A stretch of 64,000 bases of DNA from Chlorops oryzae (lineage: Eukaryota > Arthropoda > Insecta > Diptera > Chloropidae): NCBI GenBank assembly GCA_020466095.1, contig CM035807.1, positions 55,846,555-55,910,554 on the forward strand. The letters are read 5' to 3'. Below are positions 52,073 to 62,100 of the stretch, piece after piece. The notes under the pieces are model-generated. The model was given only the letters and a program-made list of their open reading frames with translations, was not told where the DNA came from and searched no databases. A program made the position numbers and the translations under genes. Position 1 is the stretch's first letter; each line of letters begins with the position of its first letter.

Positions 52073-55000
52073 ACCACTTTTTGTCGACGGACGGTCGGCA
52101 CATTCAAGCAGCAGTCCGGCTGAACGGCCAGGCTATGAGCGCCGTCATCGACACGGGAGCCACTCGCAGTTTCATCCGAGAGGCAGTGGCTCATAAAGTA
52201 CGAACAAGCAGCAATTCAGAAGCGGCTCGAATAGTAGTGCATTTAGCGGATCGATCTCCCACACCGGTAACCGAGATTTTAAAGTTAGAAGTGCGAGTGG
52301 GAGAAAGCGTAGCATATCTTAAGATTTTGGTCATGCCTGACGCAGTAGATGACGTCATCTTGGGGATGGATTTCCTGGCGGCCGTACAGGCCGAATTGAA
52401 AATTGGCAACGAAAAGTTACGATTTCGTTCAGAGCAACTATCGAGTGTGCGAGCATTGAGAAAAACGAACGTCCTGGCTAGCGAGACCCGATCCAACGGT
52501 GAGCCGGCGCAGGAAACTATGAAACCGGAGAACTTCCTGACTAGCGAGACCCGATCCAACGGTGAGCCAGCGCAGATATTCGATGAGCACGCTAACATTC
52601 TGGCTAGCGAGACCCGATCCAACGGTGAGCCAGCGCAGACATCCGACGAGCCCGCGAACTACCTGTCTAGCGAGACCCGATCTAACGGTGAGCCAGCGCA
52701 GGATCTCCAGGAACGCGAGGAAACGCAGAAATTTCTAGCTGACGAGCTCGGGAAATTTGAAGGTCTATGCGGAGTAACGCATATCACGAAGCATCGGATA
52801 AGGATGAAGGACGATGTGCCGATAAAACAGCGGTATTTCACCTATAACCCAGCGAAACAAGCGATCATCAATAAGGAGATCGACGAATTATTAGAGAAAG
52901 GATGTATTGAACCATCGCAGAGCCCGTACAGCTCACCCATCGTATTAGTAAGGAAGAAGACGGACTCCTGGAGATTATGCATCGATTTTCGGAAAATAAA
53001 CGCACATTCGATCCCCGACGCCTACCCGCTGCCGCGGATTAACTGTATTCTAGAAAAGCTGCGGGTCGCTAAATTCATCTCGACGCTGGACTTAAAAAAT
53101 GGTTATTGGCAAATCCCGGTCGCAGCAGAGAGTCGACAATACACCGCTTTTACGGTGCCCGGCCGTGGGTTATTTCAGTGGCGAGTGATGCCGTTCGGCC
53201 TACATTCTGCGCCCGCCACGTTTCAACGAGCGTTGGATGGAGTCATTGGTCCGGAACTTGATGCTTACGCGTTTGCTTATTTGGACGACATTGTGGTCAT
53301 CGGTAGATCTTGGAGCGAGCACAAGGATCACTTGCGGGAAGTGTTAGGACGATTGCGAGCGGCGAACCTGAGACTAAATGTCGAGAAGTGCGCATTCTTC
53401 AAGAGAGAACTAAGATACTTGGGCCATATTATCAGCGAGCGAGGAATACATACAGATCCGGAGAAGGTGGCGGCAATCCAAACACTGAACGCTCCGAAGA
53501 CGGTTAAGGAGGTCAGGCAGGTCCTGGGTATGGCTTCTTGGTACCGGCGTTTTGTGCCAAATTTCTCGAGGGTCGTGCAACCGTTGACGCAGCTGTTAAG
53601 GAAAGGCGCAAAATTCCAGTGGACCGAGCAACAACAAGTGGCTTTCGACGCACTCAAGCAGAAACTGACCGAGGCTCCGATTCTCACGTGCCCAAATTTC
53701 AGCGAAAGGTTCGTGCTACAAACTGATGCGAGTGATTTCGGGCTGGGGGCGGTGCTAACTCAGTTCATTAATGGCGAGGAAAGGGTGATATCGTATGCGA
53801 GTCGAAATCTGAATCCAGCCGAGCGGAATTATTCACCTACGGAAAAGGAGTGTTTGGCCATCGTAAGGGCGGTACGAAAGATGCGGGAGTATTTGGAAGG
53901 CTATAGGTTCACCATCGTCACCGACCACTTGTCATTGAAGTGGTTGAATTCCATCAACAGCCCATCCGGGAGAATAGCAAGTTGGGCGCTAGAGCTCCAG
54001 CAGTTCCAGTACGATGTCGTGTATCGGCGCGGTAGGCTGAATGTTGTGGCGGACGCCTTATCTAGGCAACCATTGGAGCAACTGGGGTCGGCGGCGGTCG
54101 AAGGTCAAATCGAGTGCGATTGGATCGCGAAGTTGAAACAAAAAGCTGGGACCCATCCGGAATATGCCGTATGGGACGGGCACGTCTATCGACACATTCC
54201 GACCACCCTGGGGTCATCTGAGGACGCCTGGAAATTATGCGTGGCCAAACCACTGAGGGCCCGAGTGTTGCGAGAAAATCACGACGATGTTACGGCGGGA
54301 CATCTTGGTATGCGGAAAACGATTGCGAGGATCTGCAGACGCTATTATTGGCCGGGTATGTACCGAGACGTGCGTGATTATGTCAGGGCGTGCAAAAAGT
54401 GTCAAGAATTTAAGCCGAGTCAGCAGAAGCATGCAGGGAAAATGCACTCATGTTTAGCAAATAGCCCGTGGGAAGTAGTCAGCGCGGATTTCATAGGGCC
54501 CTTGCCTAGGTCGAAGAAGGGAAATACCATGCTATTAGTTCTAGTAGACAAATTCTCCAAGTGGGTGGAGGCGGTGCCGATGAGGAAGGCCACCACCGAG
54601 AAAACAATATCAGCTATTAGAGAGAGAGTTCTGGGTCGTTTTGGTGTCCCGAGCACCTTTATAACAGACAACGGACCACAATTCACAAGCAGAGGGTTTA
54701 AACAGGCCTTGGTTGAGTGGGGAACGATTCACCAACTTACAGCCCCTTATACGCCGCAGGAGAACCCAACAGAACGGACTAATAGAACACTAAAGACGAT
54801 GATAGCACTGTACGCGGGCGGGTGTCAACAACATTGGGACGAGTATTTGCCTGAACTCAGTTTAGCATTAAACAGTAGTGTGGCGACGTCCACAGGTTTC
54901 AGTCCAGCTTATGTTGTCCAGGGACGTGAATTACGGTTGCCTGGCCAGTTATACGATGAGGCCTCTAGGCCAGGGGTTAGGACTAATGTTTCTCCACAGG

Positions 55001-55410
55001 TGACGACACCCGGTGAAGAGGCGCACTTGAGCAGCCCTGAAAGAGAACGTGAAGAGAGGACATCCCGATTTAACGAGATATATCGGATGGTACAGCGGAA
55101 TTCACAGTTGGCACAGCAGGAACAAGCACATGGGTACAACCTCCGCAGGAGGGAATGGAAGCCGGCGGTCGGCACGTTGGTTATGGTGAAGACGCACCCG
55201 TTGTCAAGCGCGCCCGACAAGTTCAACGCAAAGCTGGCGCCGAAGTTTGAAGGGCCATTTAGAATCAAGCGTTTCATCTCGCCGGTGATTGCGGAATTGA
55301 GTGGTGGCGGCCGGCGACAGGCAAGGAGGGCCCATGTGGGAGATATGAAGCCATTTCACGGACAAGAAGAGATACCACCGCTACCGCCCGTGGTGGAATC
55401 GAAATTTTAA
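51922..55410 (+). CDS. pol: Pol polyprotein of the young Gypsy element
   Basis: Uninterrupted frame; coordinates begin at its first ATG, but translation should enter by -1 shift near 52003. Protease SAVIDTGATRSFIRE is at ~residue 73, with GMDFLAAVQAELKIG at ~145. Four tandem copies of SETRSNGEPAQ follow (~185-262). RT includes CIDFRKINAHSIPDAYPLP and YLDDIVVIG (~452); RNase H LQTDASDFGLGAVLTQ (~600); integrase zinc domain HLGMRKTIARICRRYYW with CKKCQ (~793-830); catalytic SADFIGPLP (~855), ITDNGPQFTS (~914) and PQENPTERTNRTLK (~948); C-terminal GPF-type module FEGPFRIKRFISPVI (~1109). All catalytic residues are present. Confidence 0.93.
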   Translation: MPKFAGTVLSSLRKARCPHTRMLSCGKREQPSDAAGQSGRRDRRPEPIPINHFLSTDGRHIQAAVRLNGQAMSAVIDTGATRSFIREAVAHKVRTSSNSEAARIVVHLADRSPTPVTEILKLEVRVGESVAYLKILVMPDAVDDVILGMDFLAAVQAELKIGNEKLRFRSEQLSSVRALRKTNVLASETRSNGEPAQETMKPENFLTSETRSNGEPAQIFDEHANILASETRSNGEPAQTSDEPANYLSSETRSNGEPAQDLQEREETQKFLADELGKFEGLCGVTHITKHRIRMKDDVPIKQRYFTYNPAKQAIINKEIDELLEKGCIEPSQSPYSSPIVLVRKKTDSWRLCIDFRKINAHSIPDAYPLPRINCILEKLRVAKFISTLDLKNGYWQIPVAAESRQYTAFTVPGRGLFQWRVMPFGLHSAPATFQRALDGVIGPELDAYAFAYLDDIVVIGRSWSEHKDHLREVLGRLRAANLRLNVEKCAFFKRELRYLGHIISERGIHTDPEKVAAIQTLNAPKTVKEVRQVLGMASWYRRFVPNFSRVVQPLTQLLRKGAKFQWTEQQQVAFDALKQKLTEAPILTCPNFSERFVLQTDASDFGLGAVLTQFINGEERVISYASRNLNPAERNYSPTEKECLAIVRAVRKMREYLEGYRFTIVTDHLSLKWLNSINSPSGRIASWALELQQFQYDVVYRRGRLNVVADALSRQPLEQLGSAAVEGQIECDWIAKLKQKAGTHPEYAVWDGHVYRHIPTTLGSSEDAWKLCVAKPLRARVLRENHDDVTAGHLGMRKTIARICRRYYWPGMYRDVRDYVRACKKCQEFKPSQQKHAGKMHSCLANSPWEVVSADFIGPLPRSKKGNTMLLVLVDKFSKWVEAVPMRKATTEKTISAIRERVLGRFGVPSTFITDNGPQFTSRGFKQALVEWGTIHQLTAPYTPQENPTERTNRTLKTMIALYAGGCQQHWDEYLPELSLALNSSVATSTGFSPAYVVQGRELRLPGQLYDEASRPGVRTNVSPQVTTPGEEAHLSSPEREREERTSRFNEIYRMVQRNSQLAQQEQAHGYNLRRREWKPAVGTLVMVKTHPLSSAPDKFNAKLAPKFEGPFRIKRFISPVIAELSGGGRRQARRAHVGDMKPFHGQEEIPPLPPVVESKF
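51997..52045 (+). promoter_or_regulatory. Gag/pol -1 frameshift signal, G-GGA-AAC
   Basis: GGGAAAC at 51997-52003 is in phase with the nucleocapsid frame (codons GGA AAC), and -1 leads into pol. About 12 nt downstream, CAGAC and GTCTG can pair around an 11-nt loop, extendable by G-U pairs. Confidence 0.7.
52470..52715 (+). repeat. Four tandem repeats between protease and RT
   Basis: The sequence tagcgagacccgatccaacg (one t in the last copy) recurs four times at ~66-69 nt spacing, in frame. The core SETRSNGEPAQ is almost invariant, while the linkers vary (ETMKPENFL, IFDEHANIL, TSDEPANYL). Confidence 0.9.
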
Positions 55411-55590
55411 CAAGAAGAAGTGCATTCAGTAGAGAGTGGGTCGTAGATAGAGAATGTTGTGATGTTGTTGTTTTAGTTTATTGTTTGGCCGTGGTCGGAA
55501 GAGAACGGAAATCAAATCAGAGTGTCTGTCAGAAGTCTAATTCCGTCTGTTCACCCTATCTTTACAGGTAGAAGACAAGTCGACTCGGTC
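55411..55590 (+). promoter_or_regulatory. Intergenic stretch with strong splice acceptor before ORF3
   Basis: TTCACCCTATCTTTACAG ends at 55567, a pyrimidine tract plus CAG 23 nt before the ORF3 ATG. It suggests a spliced subgenomic mRNA, as used for env or regulatory genes. A donor candidate is GAGTGAGTAA in the 5' LTR (49493-49502). Confidence 0.55.
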
Positions 55591-56679
55591 ATGCAAAACG
55601 AAACCGAAGAGGAACGCTTCGAACGCACCGCCCGGCGGGTCCGCCAACAGTACGAGGAGCTCCGGGCAAACCGCCCTCAAGTGCGACGGGCCGATCCTGA
55701 GTGGCCTGAGAGCGGAACAAGGAGACGCCGCCACCATAGTCCGACCCCGGAACCGGTGTCGCCAGACGAAGAGGACTGGGACATGGAGGCTCCCCCGTCG
55801 CCGAGATGGCCATCCTATTCCCCATCGCCGGAGATCCACTTGGGACGAATGGTAGTGGAAGAAGGGAGTCCCGACCATAGTGCAGAGGTGGGCGACGCAG
55901 GGTCAAAATCCTCGGCGGCAGACCAGGAAAACGAGACGTCCGAGGCCCCCGAGTCCGACGCGCCCTCTATAGTAACTCTAAGCAGCGACAGCGAGGTCGA
56001 CGGGCGATATAAGGTGCGCGTCCAACGTGTGAAAATGTCGAGGACCGTCCGCGAGGCAGGCCGGCCGGTGTATGGCGAAGAAGCGATCGTCACGTTTCGT
56101 CAGTGGCGCGATCGCCGGTGGGTGCCCACAACCCGGCGTGAAGTAGTAGTGAGGGATAGTGGACGGAGGCTGAGCATCCATTCGGTGTCCAGTGAACGAG
56201 CGGGCGGGGTGGAGGAATCGGAACCCGGCAGCGAAACAACCCCGGCCCGAGCAACCAGTGCATGCGAGTACCCGGCCGCCACGCCCACCACCGAGTGGGA
56301 GGACATGCTACACCTATTGCCCGACGACCTCAGCGAATGGGACGACATCTTGCAGCTTCTGCCCGACGACCTAGATGAATGGGGGGAAACCGAGGGGCGA
56401 GACGAGCCACAAGCGCCGACGGACGAAGCCCAGCCCGACCCGGTATACCGGGAACACAACACACGAGAGGTCGATATAACCAAGGTGCCCGAACCCGTCC
56501 GAAATTACCTTGCAAAGAGGGTACGCGCACAGAGGGGTGGCCCCGATAGAGCACGGAGCCGGGCCGCCATGGTGTACGGCGGATGGAGATACCGAGTGAA
56601 GGTCCTGGCCACGGGGCGAGTAAAGTACACTCGCTCTAAAGTAGGGAGGGGGTGTGAGGAGCTCACCAGCACCCTTTAG
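55591..56679 (+). CDS. ORF3: acidic accessory protein of unknown function
   Basis: 362 codons from the first ATG, at env position, ending 27 nt inside the 3' LTR. No signal peptide, membrane segment or Cys-rich ectodomain, so not an envelope. Residues ~1-60 are charged, with a basic patch TRRRRHHSPTPEP. Residues ~60-140 are Ser/Pro/Glu-rich and end in SIVTLSSDSEVD, a hydrophobic core followed by Ser/acidic residues as in SUMO-interaction motifs. Residues ~234-267 hold two copies of an E/W-D/E-D-x-L-x-L-L-P-D-D-L unit (DMLHLLPDDL and DILQLLPDDL), like acidic transactivation motifs. The C-terminal ~60 residues are basic (RNYLAKRVRAQRGG; RYRVKVLATGRVKYTRSK). A transcriptional or chromatin-related accessory is inferred only. 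GC content is high, as in pol. Confidence 0.7.
   Translation: MQNETEEERFERTARRVRQQYEELRANRPQVRRADPEWPESGTRRRRHHSPTPEPVSPDEEDWDMEAPPSPRWPSYSPSPEIHLGRMVVEEGSPDHSAEVGDAGSKSSAADQENETSEAPESDAPSIVTLSSDSEVDGRYKVRVQRVKMSRTVREAGRPVYGEEAIVTFRQWRDRRWVPTTRREVVVRDSGRRLSIHSVSSERAGGVEESEPGSETTPARATSACEYPAATPTTEWEDMLHLLPDDLSEWDDILQLLPDDLDEWGETEGRDEPQAPTDEAQPDPVYREHNTREVDITKVPEPVRNYLAKRVRAQRGGPDRARSRAAMVYGGWRYRVKVLATGRVKYTRSKVGRGCEELTSTL
56638..56652 (+). other. Polypurine tract
   Basis: AAAGTAGGGAGGGGG directly before the 3' LTR, also coding for ORF3. Confidence 0.85.
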
Positions 56680-58508
56680 TTAAGTAGAGTAGCGTAGTTC
56701 TAAGTTCATCAGTTCGTTTACCGGTATTTGAATTTTTCATATTTATTTTTATATATTTTTTCTTTAATCGTTATGTGCGACCGGGTAGAATGCCCAGATA
56801 ATTATTTCTCTTTATATTTTTCTTTTTTTGTAATGTGCGACCGGGTAGAATGCCCAGATATTTATTTCTTTCTTGAGAGCAGGGTACACTCCTTAAAAAT
56901 TAAAATAAAAACTAGGTTATAAGCAATGAGAAAAATCGCTAAAGTTAATTATAAGTAGGGAAAAAAAAAAGGAGGATTGCAGGCTAGGTTATAAGTACGA
57001 ATAGCAAAAAGAAGTAGTTATAAGGTAGGAAGTAACCGTGTAAAGGGTGCGTAAATCGAGGATATCGATATCTATCGATAGGAGAGATGCTTCGAGAAAA
57101 CGAAACGAAGCTTGGCGTCGTTTCCAGCGACGGAACTGAATTCACTCTCGATCCAGCCGGCAACACAAACGGACGCCCAGAAAAGAAGTCGCGGAAAACG
57201 TCGAGGAAAAAATAAGGAAAGGAAAAAAAACTAGAGACCAGCGGACATCAAGGAAGAGAACGCCAACGTGATCATCGTGCGAGTGAGTAACAGGAAAAAG
57301 AAATAATAATAAAAAGGGGGAAGTGTAGAGGTTGTTGGGAAAAATTATTTTTTTGGAACGAACGTCGACAGAAATTCGTCCACGTGTATCGAAGTGTGTT
57401 TCGCTGCGATCCACGCGTTTGACCACACGCACCCCCTGTGCCCGCGCTTATTTCAGTGAGTTTCGCTGCAAATCCGCGTGTTGGCTCCACGGTGCAAATT
57501 TTTGTCGAAGTTTGGTTCCGATCAAATTCCGAGAAAGCGCGTTAAACGTCAGAGCGCTGATATCGCCGCGTAGAGAAGATTTTTACGGGGAAATTTTAGG
57601 AACGAACGTCGACGGAAATTCGTCCACGTGTATCGGAGTGTGTTTCGCTGCGATCCACGCGTTTGACCACACGCACCCCCTGTGCCCGCGCTTGTTTCGG
57701 TGGGTTTCGCTGCAAGTCCGCGTGTTGGCTCCACGGTGCAAATTTTTGTCGAAGTTTGGTTCCGATCAAATTCCGAGAAAGCGCGTTAAACGTCAGAGCG
57801 CTGATATCGCCGTGTAGAGAAGATTTTTACGGGGAAATTTTAGGAACGAACGTCGACAGAAATTCGTCCACGTGTATCGGAGTGTGTTTCGCTGCGATCC
57901 ACGCGTTTGACCACACGCACCCCCTGTGCCCGCGCTTATTTCAGTGAGTTTCGCTGCAAGTCCGCGTGTTGGCTCCACGGTGCAAATTTTTGTCGAAGTT
58001 TGGGTTCAGATCAAGTTCCGGAAACTTACGAAATTGCACGCGAGATTTTAACTTAGTGAGAGCTGTTGGAAAAGCGCATGAAATCGCATGCGAGATTTTA
58101 TTTGGTAGAGGTTTTGGTCACAGTCGAAGTGCAAGCGCATGAAATCGCATGCGAGATTTAATCCGGCCGAAAGTATTTTGTTTGCATTCGAGATGCGAGC
58201 TCGGGAAAGCGCACGCGAGATTTAATTCGACACAAACTATTTGTTCACAATTCGGCACAAACTATTGGTTCACATTCGAGTTGCGAAAACGTCTGAAATC
58301 GTCACGAGAAAGAAAATCGTAGAAGCCGCTGGATCGATTTTTGCGGATACCACCCTAGGGACTAATTGTAAATTTAGGATTAAGCTTTGTTCCACTACGT
58401 GCTACGAGTTCGCTGGCCATTCTTAGGCGTTCCCCTTAAAGAAGGGAACACATTCCAAATAAAAATAACATCTATTTTTTATAACGATTAAACCCCGTGA
58501 GTTCCTTT
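56653..58508 (+). repeat. 3' LTR of the young Gypsy element, interrupted
   Basis: Matches 48868-50723 almost perfectly; the last ~100 nt are replaced by the BEL/Pao LTR that starts about 58509. The remainder is expected beyond the right end of the window. Confidence 0.9.
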
Positions 58509-59016
58509 TGTTCAGTCCATTCACATAATTAAGCATAAACAGCTACATACATACATATGTATGCAGTCACTTTGCTTATCTTGATTTTGCTTCTGCATAC
58601 ATATTCATGTATGTAACTTCATTTGCCCCGTGACGGCAGCCAAATCGGCGTTTTTTGATATGTATGTAGCTTCACTTAAATTGTTTTTATTGTTTTATTC
58701 GCTTTCGCACCGATTGAATTGCTGAACTTACATTTATCAGAACTTGCATAAAAATGATGACACTCATCAAATCGAATTATTGAATATTTTAAATTGAATT
58801 TTTGTTTTGTTTAATCAGCTGTTAACTAGTATATAAGAAAGAAATTTTGAAAATAAAAAGCAAGTCAATACTAATTCTCTTGAGTGTTACTTCGTCGAAT
58901 CAATCAGGTTCATGTGCTTGATTGAAAATATCTAAATTCACTACATCGATTGCGTTCTGGTTTATGTGCTAGAAGCAAGGACCGAAAGGTAAACAATAAA
59001 CTCAACAGTTTATTCA
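58509..59016 (+). repeat. 5' LTR of the BEL/Pao element at the right end
   Basis: About 508 bp, TGTTCAGTCC to AGTTTATTCA; the left border is set by the end of Gypsy LTR similarity, the right border by the primer site. TATA-like agtatataag near 58829, aataaaaag near 58852. A tacatacatatgtatgcag near-palindrome lies at about 58546-58565. Confidence 0.7.
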
Positions 59017-59017
59017 T

Positions 59018-59035
59018 TGGTGACCCCGACGTGAT
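59018..59035 (+). other. Primer binding site of the BEL/Pao element
   Basis: TGGTGACCCCGACGTGAT, 1 nt after the LTR; a form common in BEL/Pao elements by memory. The tRNA was not assigned. Confidence 0.7.
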
Positions 59036-59164
59036 AACGCGTAATCCTTAAATCGAAAGTGTTTGCATTGGTAAATCGCGACAGTAAAATTTAAAATCGA
59101 AAGTTTCCGAAATTTAAGGCGCAACGGTCATTTAACTCTGCGGAAATTAATTTCGTCAACAAAA

Positions 59165-62100
59165 ATGGATACTGACATCGGTCCACCAGCTAGTGATCTT
59201 CAACGGCTCTTCAGCGATCAAGAGCAGCTTGGGCAGGCCATTGAAAACATCATCAGGAATGCGAAAAAGGATTCCAAAGAGCGAAAATCAAGGGCTTACT
59301 TCGTGGAAAGATTGTCCAGGCTAACAGAGCTATGGAAATCATTCAACGCAAACCATGCGAACATCATTAGTCAAGAAGAAGTTGAATATGACAATAACTA
59401 CTTCAAAAAAGACTATTATACCGGCATAAAAAAGGTTGTAGAAACTTGGACCGAAACCTTTAAAAAGGGAAGCGAACAAGCAACGGAGCTCGAAGGTGCA
59501 ACTGCAAAAACACCTACGGTGCCTACGGTGCTTACTCAGCAACAACAAACATTGGGATCAGGCTCCTCTGAAACTGGGCCATCCTCATCAAACAATGTCT
59601 TACTCAACAATCAAACAGCTTTAAAGGAGTCGCTCTTAGAATTAAAGGAGCGTATAGAGGCAACAGGCTTCACCACTCACAACAAATCGTTCTACCGTGG
59701 CAAAGCCAGGCTCATAGTAGAACGATTACAAAAAATGGAAACCATTGATAACCAAATTTCATCTTCTACGCAACCACCAATCAATGGTTATTCAACACGA
59801 GAATTCCTAAAGTTTCAAGAGGAAATGAGGGAGCTGGTAGATGAATTAAACGAAGCAAGTCAACCAGCATATTCTTCAGAGTCTACGTCATCCAAAGAAG
59901 ACTTAGAGGTTCCGTTACCTAAAATTCAACTTTCAAAATTCGACGGAAAATTCTCGCAGTGGACACAGTTCAAAGAGCTATTCATTGAACTCATACACAA
60001 AAAGCATATAAGTGATGTGCAGAAAATGTACTACTTATCTACCTTTCTGACAGGAGAGGCAAAAAATTTAATAAAACATCTGTCTATGGCACCTGAAAAT
60101 TATGACATAGCATGGGAAATCGTGACTAGTCGCTACGATAACAAACGGCTATTGGTTACAGAACTCTTGAACAAGTTTCTATCCCAACCTAACGTCACAT
60201 CAGAATCAGCAGCAGCATTGAAGGATTTACATGACGTCACAACTGAATGCATTCATGGACTAAGGGCTCAAAACATTCCCGTTGACCAATGGGACATTCT
60301 AGTGGCACATCTTCTCATAAAAAAGCTTGATCGAAACACTCATACAGCATTCGAGCAAGCCCTAACAGACAATAGAAATCCAGTAAAACTCCAATGTGTC
60401 CTGAAATTCATAGAACATCGGTTCCAGTCACTAGAAGCACTAGGAAAAAACACAAAGACAACATCATCTAGAACATCAGCTTCGGTGGTAAAACCTAAAT
60501 CAACCGAATCAAAATGCAGTGTTTGCACTGGTGAAGAACATCAGCTATATGCTTGCAACAAATTCAAGGATGAAACTTTATCCAAAAAATGGCAATGGGT
60601 GAAGCAACTGAAATTGTGCTGCAACTGCCTGAAGTCCGGCCACAAGGCAACTGATTGCAAGTCTGGTCATTGTAAGCATTGCGAAAAAAAACACCATTCA
60701 ACACTTCACTCCAAGCACAATTCACAGCAAGATGTTCAACAAGAGCCTGAAGCGAATAATGCATCCGAAAATAAAAGTACGACCAGCCTTCTATCAAGGG
60801 AATCACTTACAAAAACCAATTACGTTCTACTGGGTACAGCACGCGTTATCGTAACCACAAATAATGGCGAGCAGATTGAATGTAGAGCAATTCTGGACTC
60901 CGGATCTCAAATCAACGTTGCAACGGAAAAATTGGTCAAAAAGTTAAATGTGAAAACCAAGTCAACTAGCCTACGTATTGAAGGAATCGGCAAAACAAAA
61001 AAAAATGCACATCATCGAGTCAGTTTAAAAATTCACTCTCGTGTGAACAAGTTTTCAACGTCAGTCGATGCTCATGTTTTGCCACAAATCGTTTCAAAAC
61101 AGCCAAGTCAAGACATCGACACTTCAAAATGGAATCTACCGCGTAAAATTGAGTTGGCAGACCCTGATTTCAGTAAATCCAACAAAGTGGACTTACTTTT
61201 AGGAGCAGAATTCTACCATCTGTTATTATGTGAAGGAAAACTTGAAATTGGAAAAAATCTTCCCATCATGCAGAATAGCGTTTTTGGCTGGATTGTTGCA
61301 GGAAAAGTTCAGCAACCTGAGGAGCCTACAGCAGTGTGTGGAATTTGTTCTGACAACGACTTAGAGGAGGCAATTTCGAAATTTTGGAAACTGGAAGAAG
61401 TCGCCGAATCTACTAAACCAATTTCGATAGCAGAAAAATTATGTGAGGAGCATTTTCTACTCAACACAAGGAAAACCCAATCCGGCCGCTTCATGGTCAA
61501 AATACCACTATCAGGTGATATATCGTTAATCGGTGAATCCAAGAGGTTAGCGTACAATAGACTTATCGGCCTGGAAAAAAGGCTTGCGAAAAACGATATC
61601 CTTCGACAGCAATATAAAGACTTCATGAAAGAATATGAAACGCTTGGTCATATGACTGAAATCGCACCAGATAACGTCTCGAATCCACATTACTTCATAC
61701 CACATCATTGTGTGATACGCCCAGAGAGTACGAGCACTAAGCTACGCGTTGTTTTTGATGCATCAGCGAAAACAACGACAGGAATTTCGATAAACGAGCT
61801 TATGTACACAGGTCGCACAGTTCAAAGCGAATTGTTCTCAATACTTCTACGCTTTCGAATGCCGAGATTCGTCTTTAAAACAGACATTGAGAAGATGTAT
61901 AGACAGATCCTAATACATCCTCACGACAGAATGCTTCAACTCATCATGTGGAGAGACGATCACAATCAACCTGTCAAATACTTCCAGTTAAACACAGTGA
62001 CTTATGGAACAAGGTCTGCCCCATTCCTTGCAACAAGATGCCTATACAAAATAGCAGAAGAAAACATCAATAAATACCCGGCAGGTGCTGCAGCTCTCAG

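Larger units (their letters stand above)
48868..58508 (+). mobile_element. Very young Ty3/Gypsy element with long LTRs and a third ORF
   Basis: LTRs 48868-50820 (1953 bp) and 56653-58508 (truncated by the next element) differ at only about three positions. Internal order: lysine-type primer site, gag, pol, ORF3, polypurine tract. Long LTR, lysine-type primer site and protease/RT wording recall the Ulysses/Osvaldo group of Drosophila, an inference. The left flank is a Penelope fragment; the right LTR is interrupted by a BEL/Pao LTR at 58509. Confidence 0.93.

Noticed and set aside
55537..56554. Antisense open frames across ORF3
   Set aside because: High GC content keeps several frames open. 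I kept the plus-strand frame because of its position, ATG, splice acceptor, acidic repeats and agreement with the element's direction, but the antisense frames are a reason for caution.
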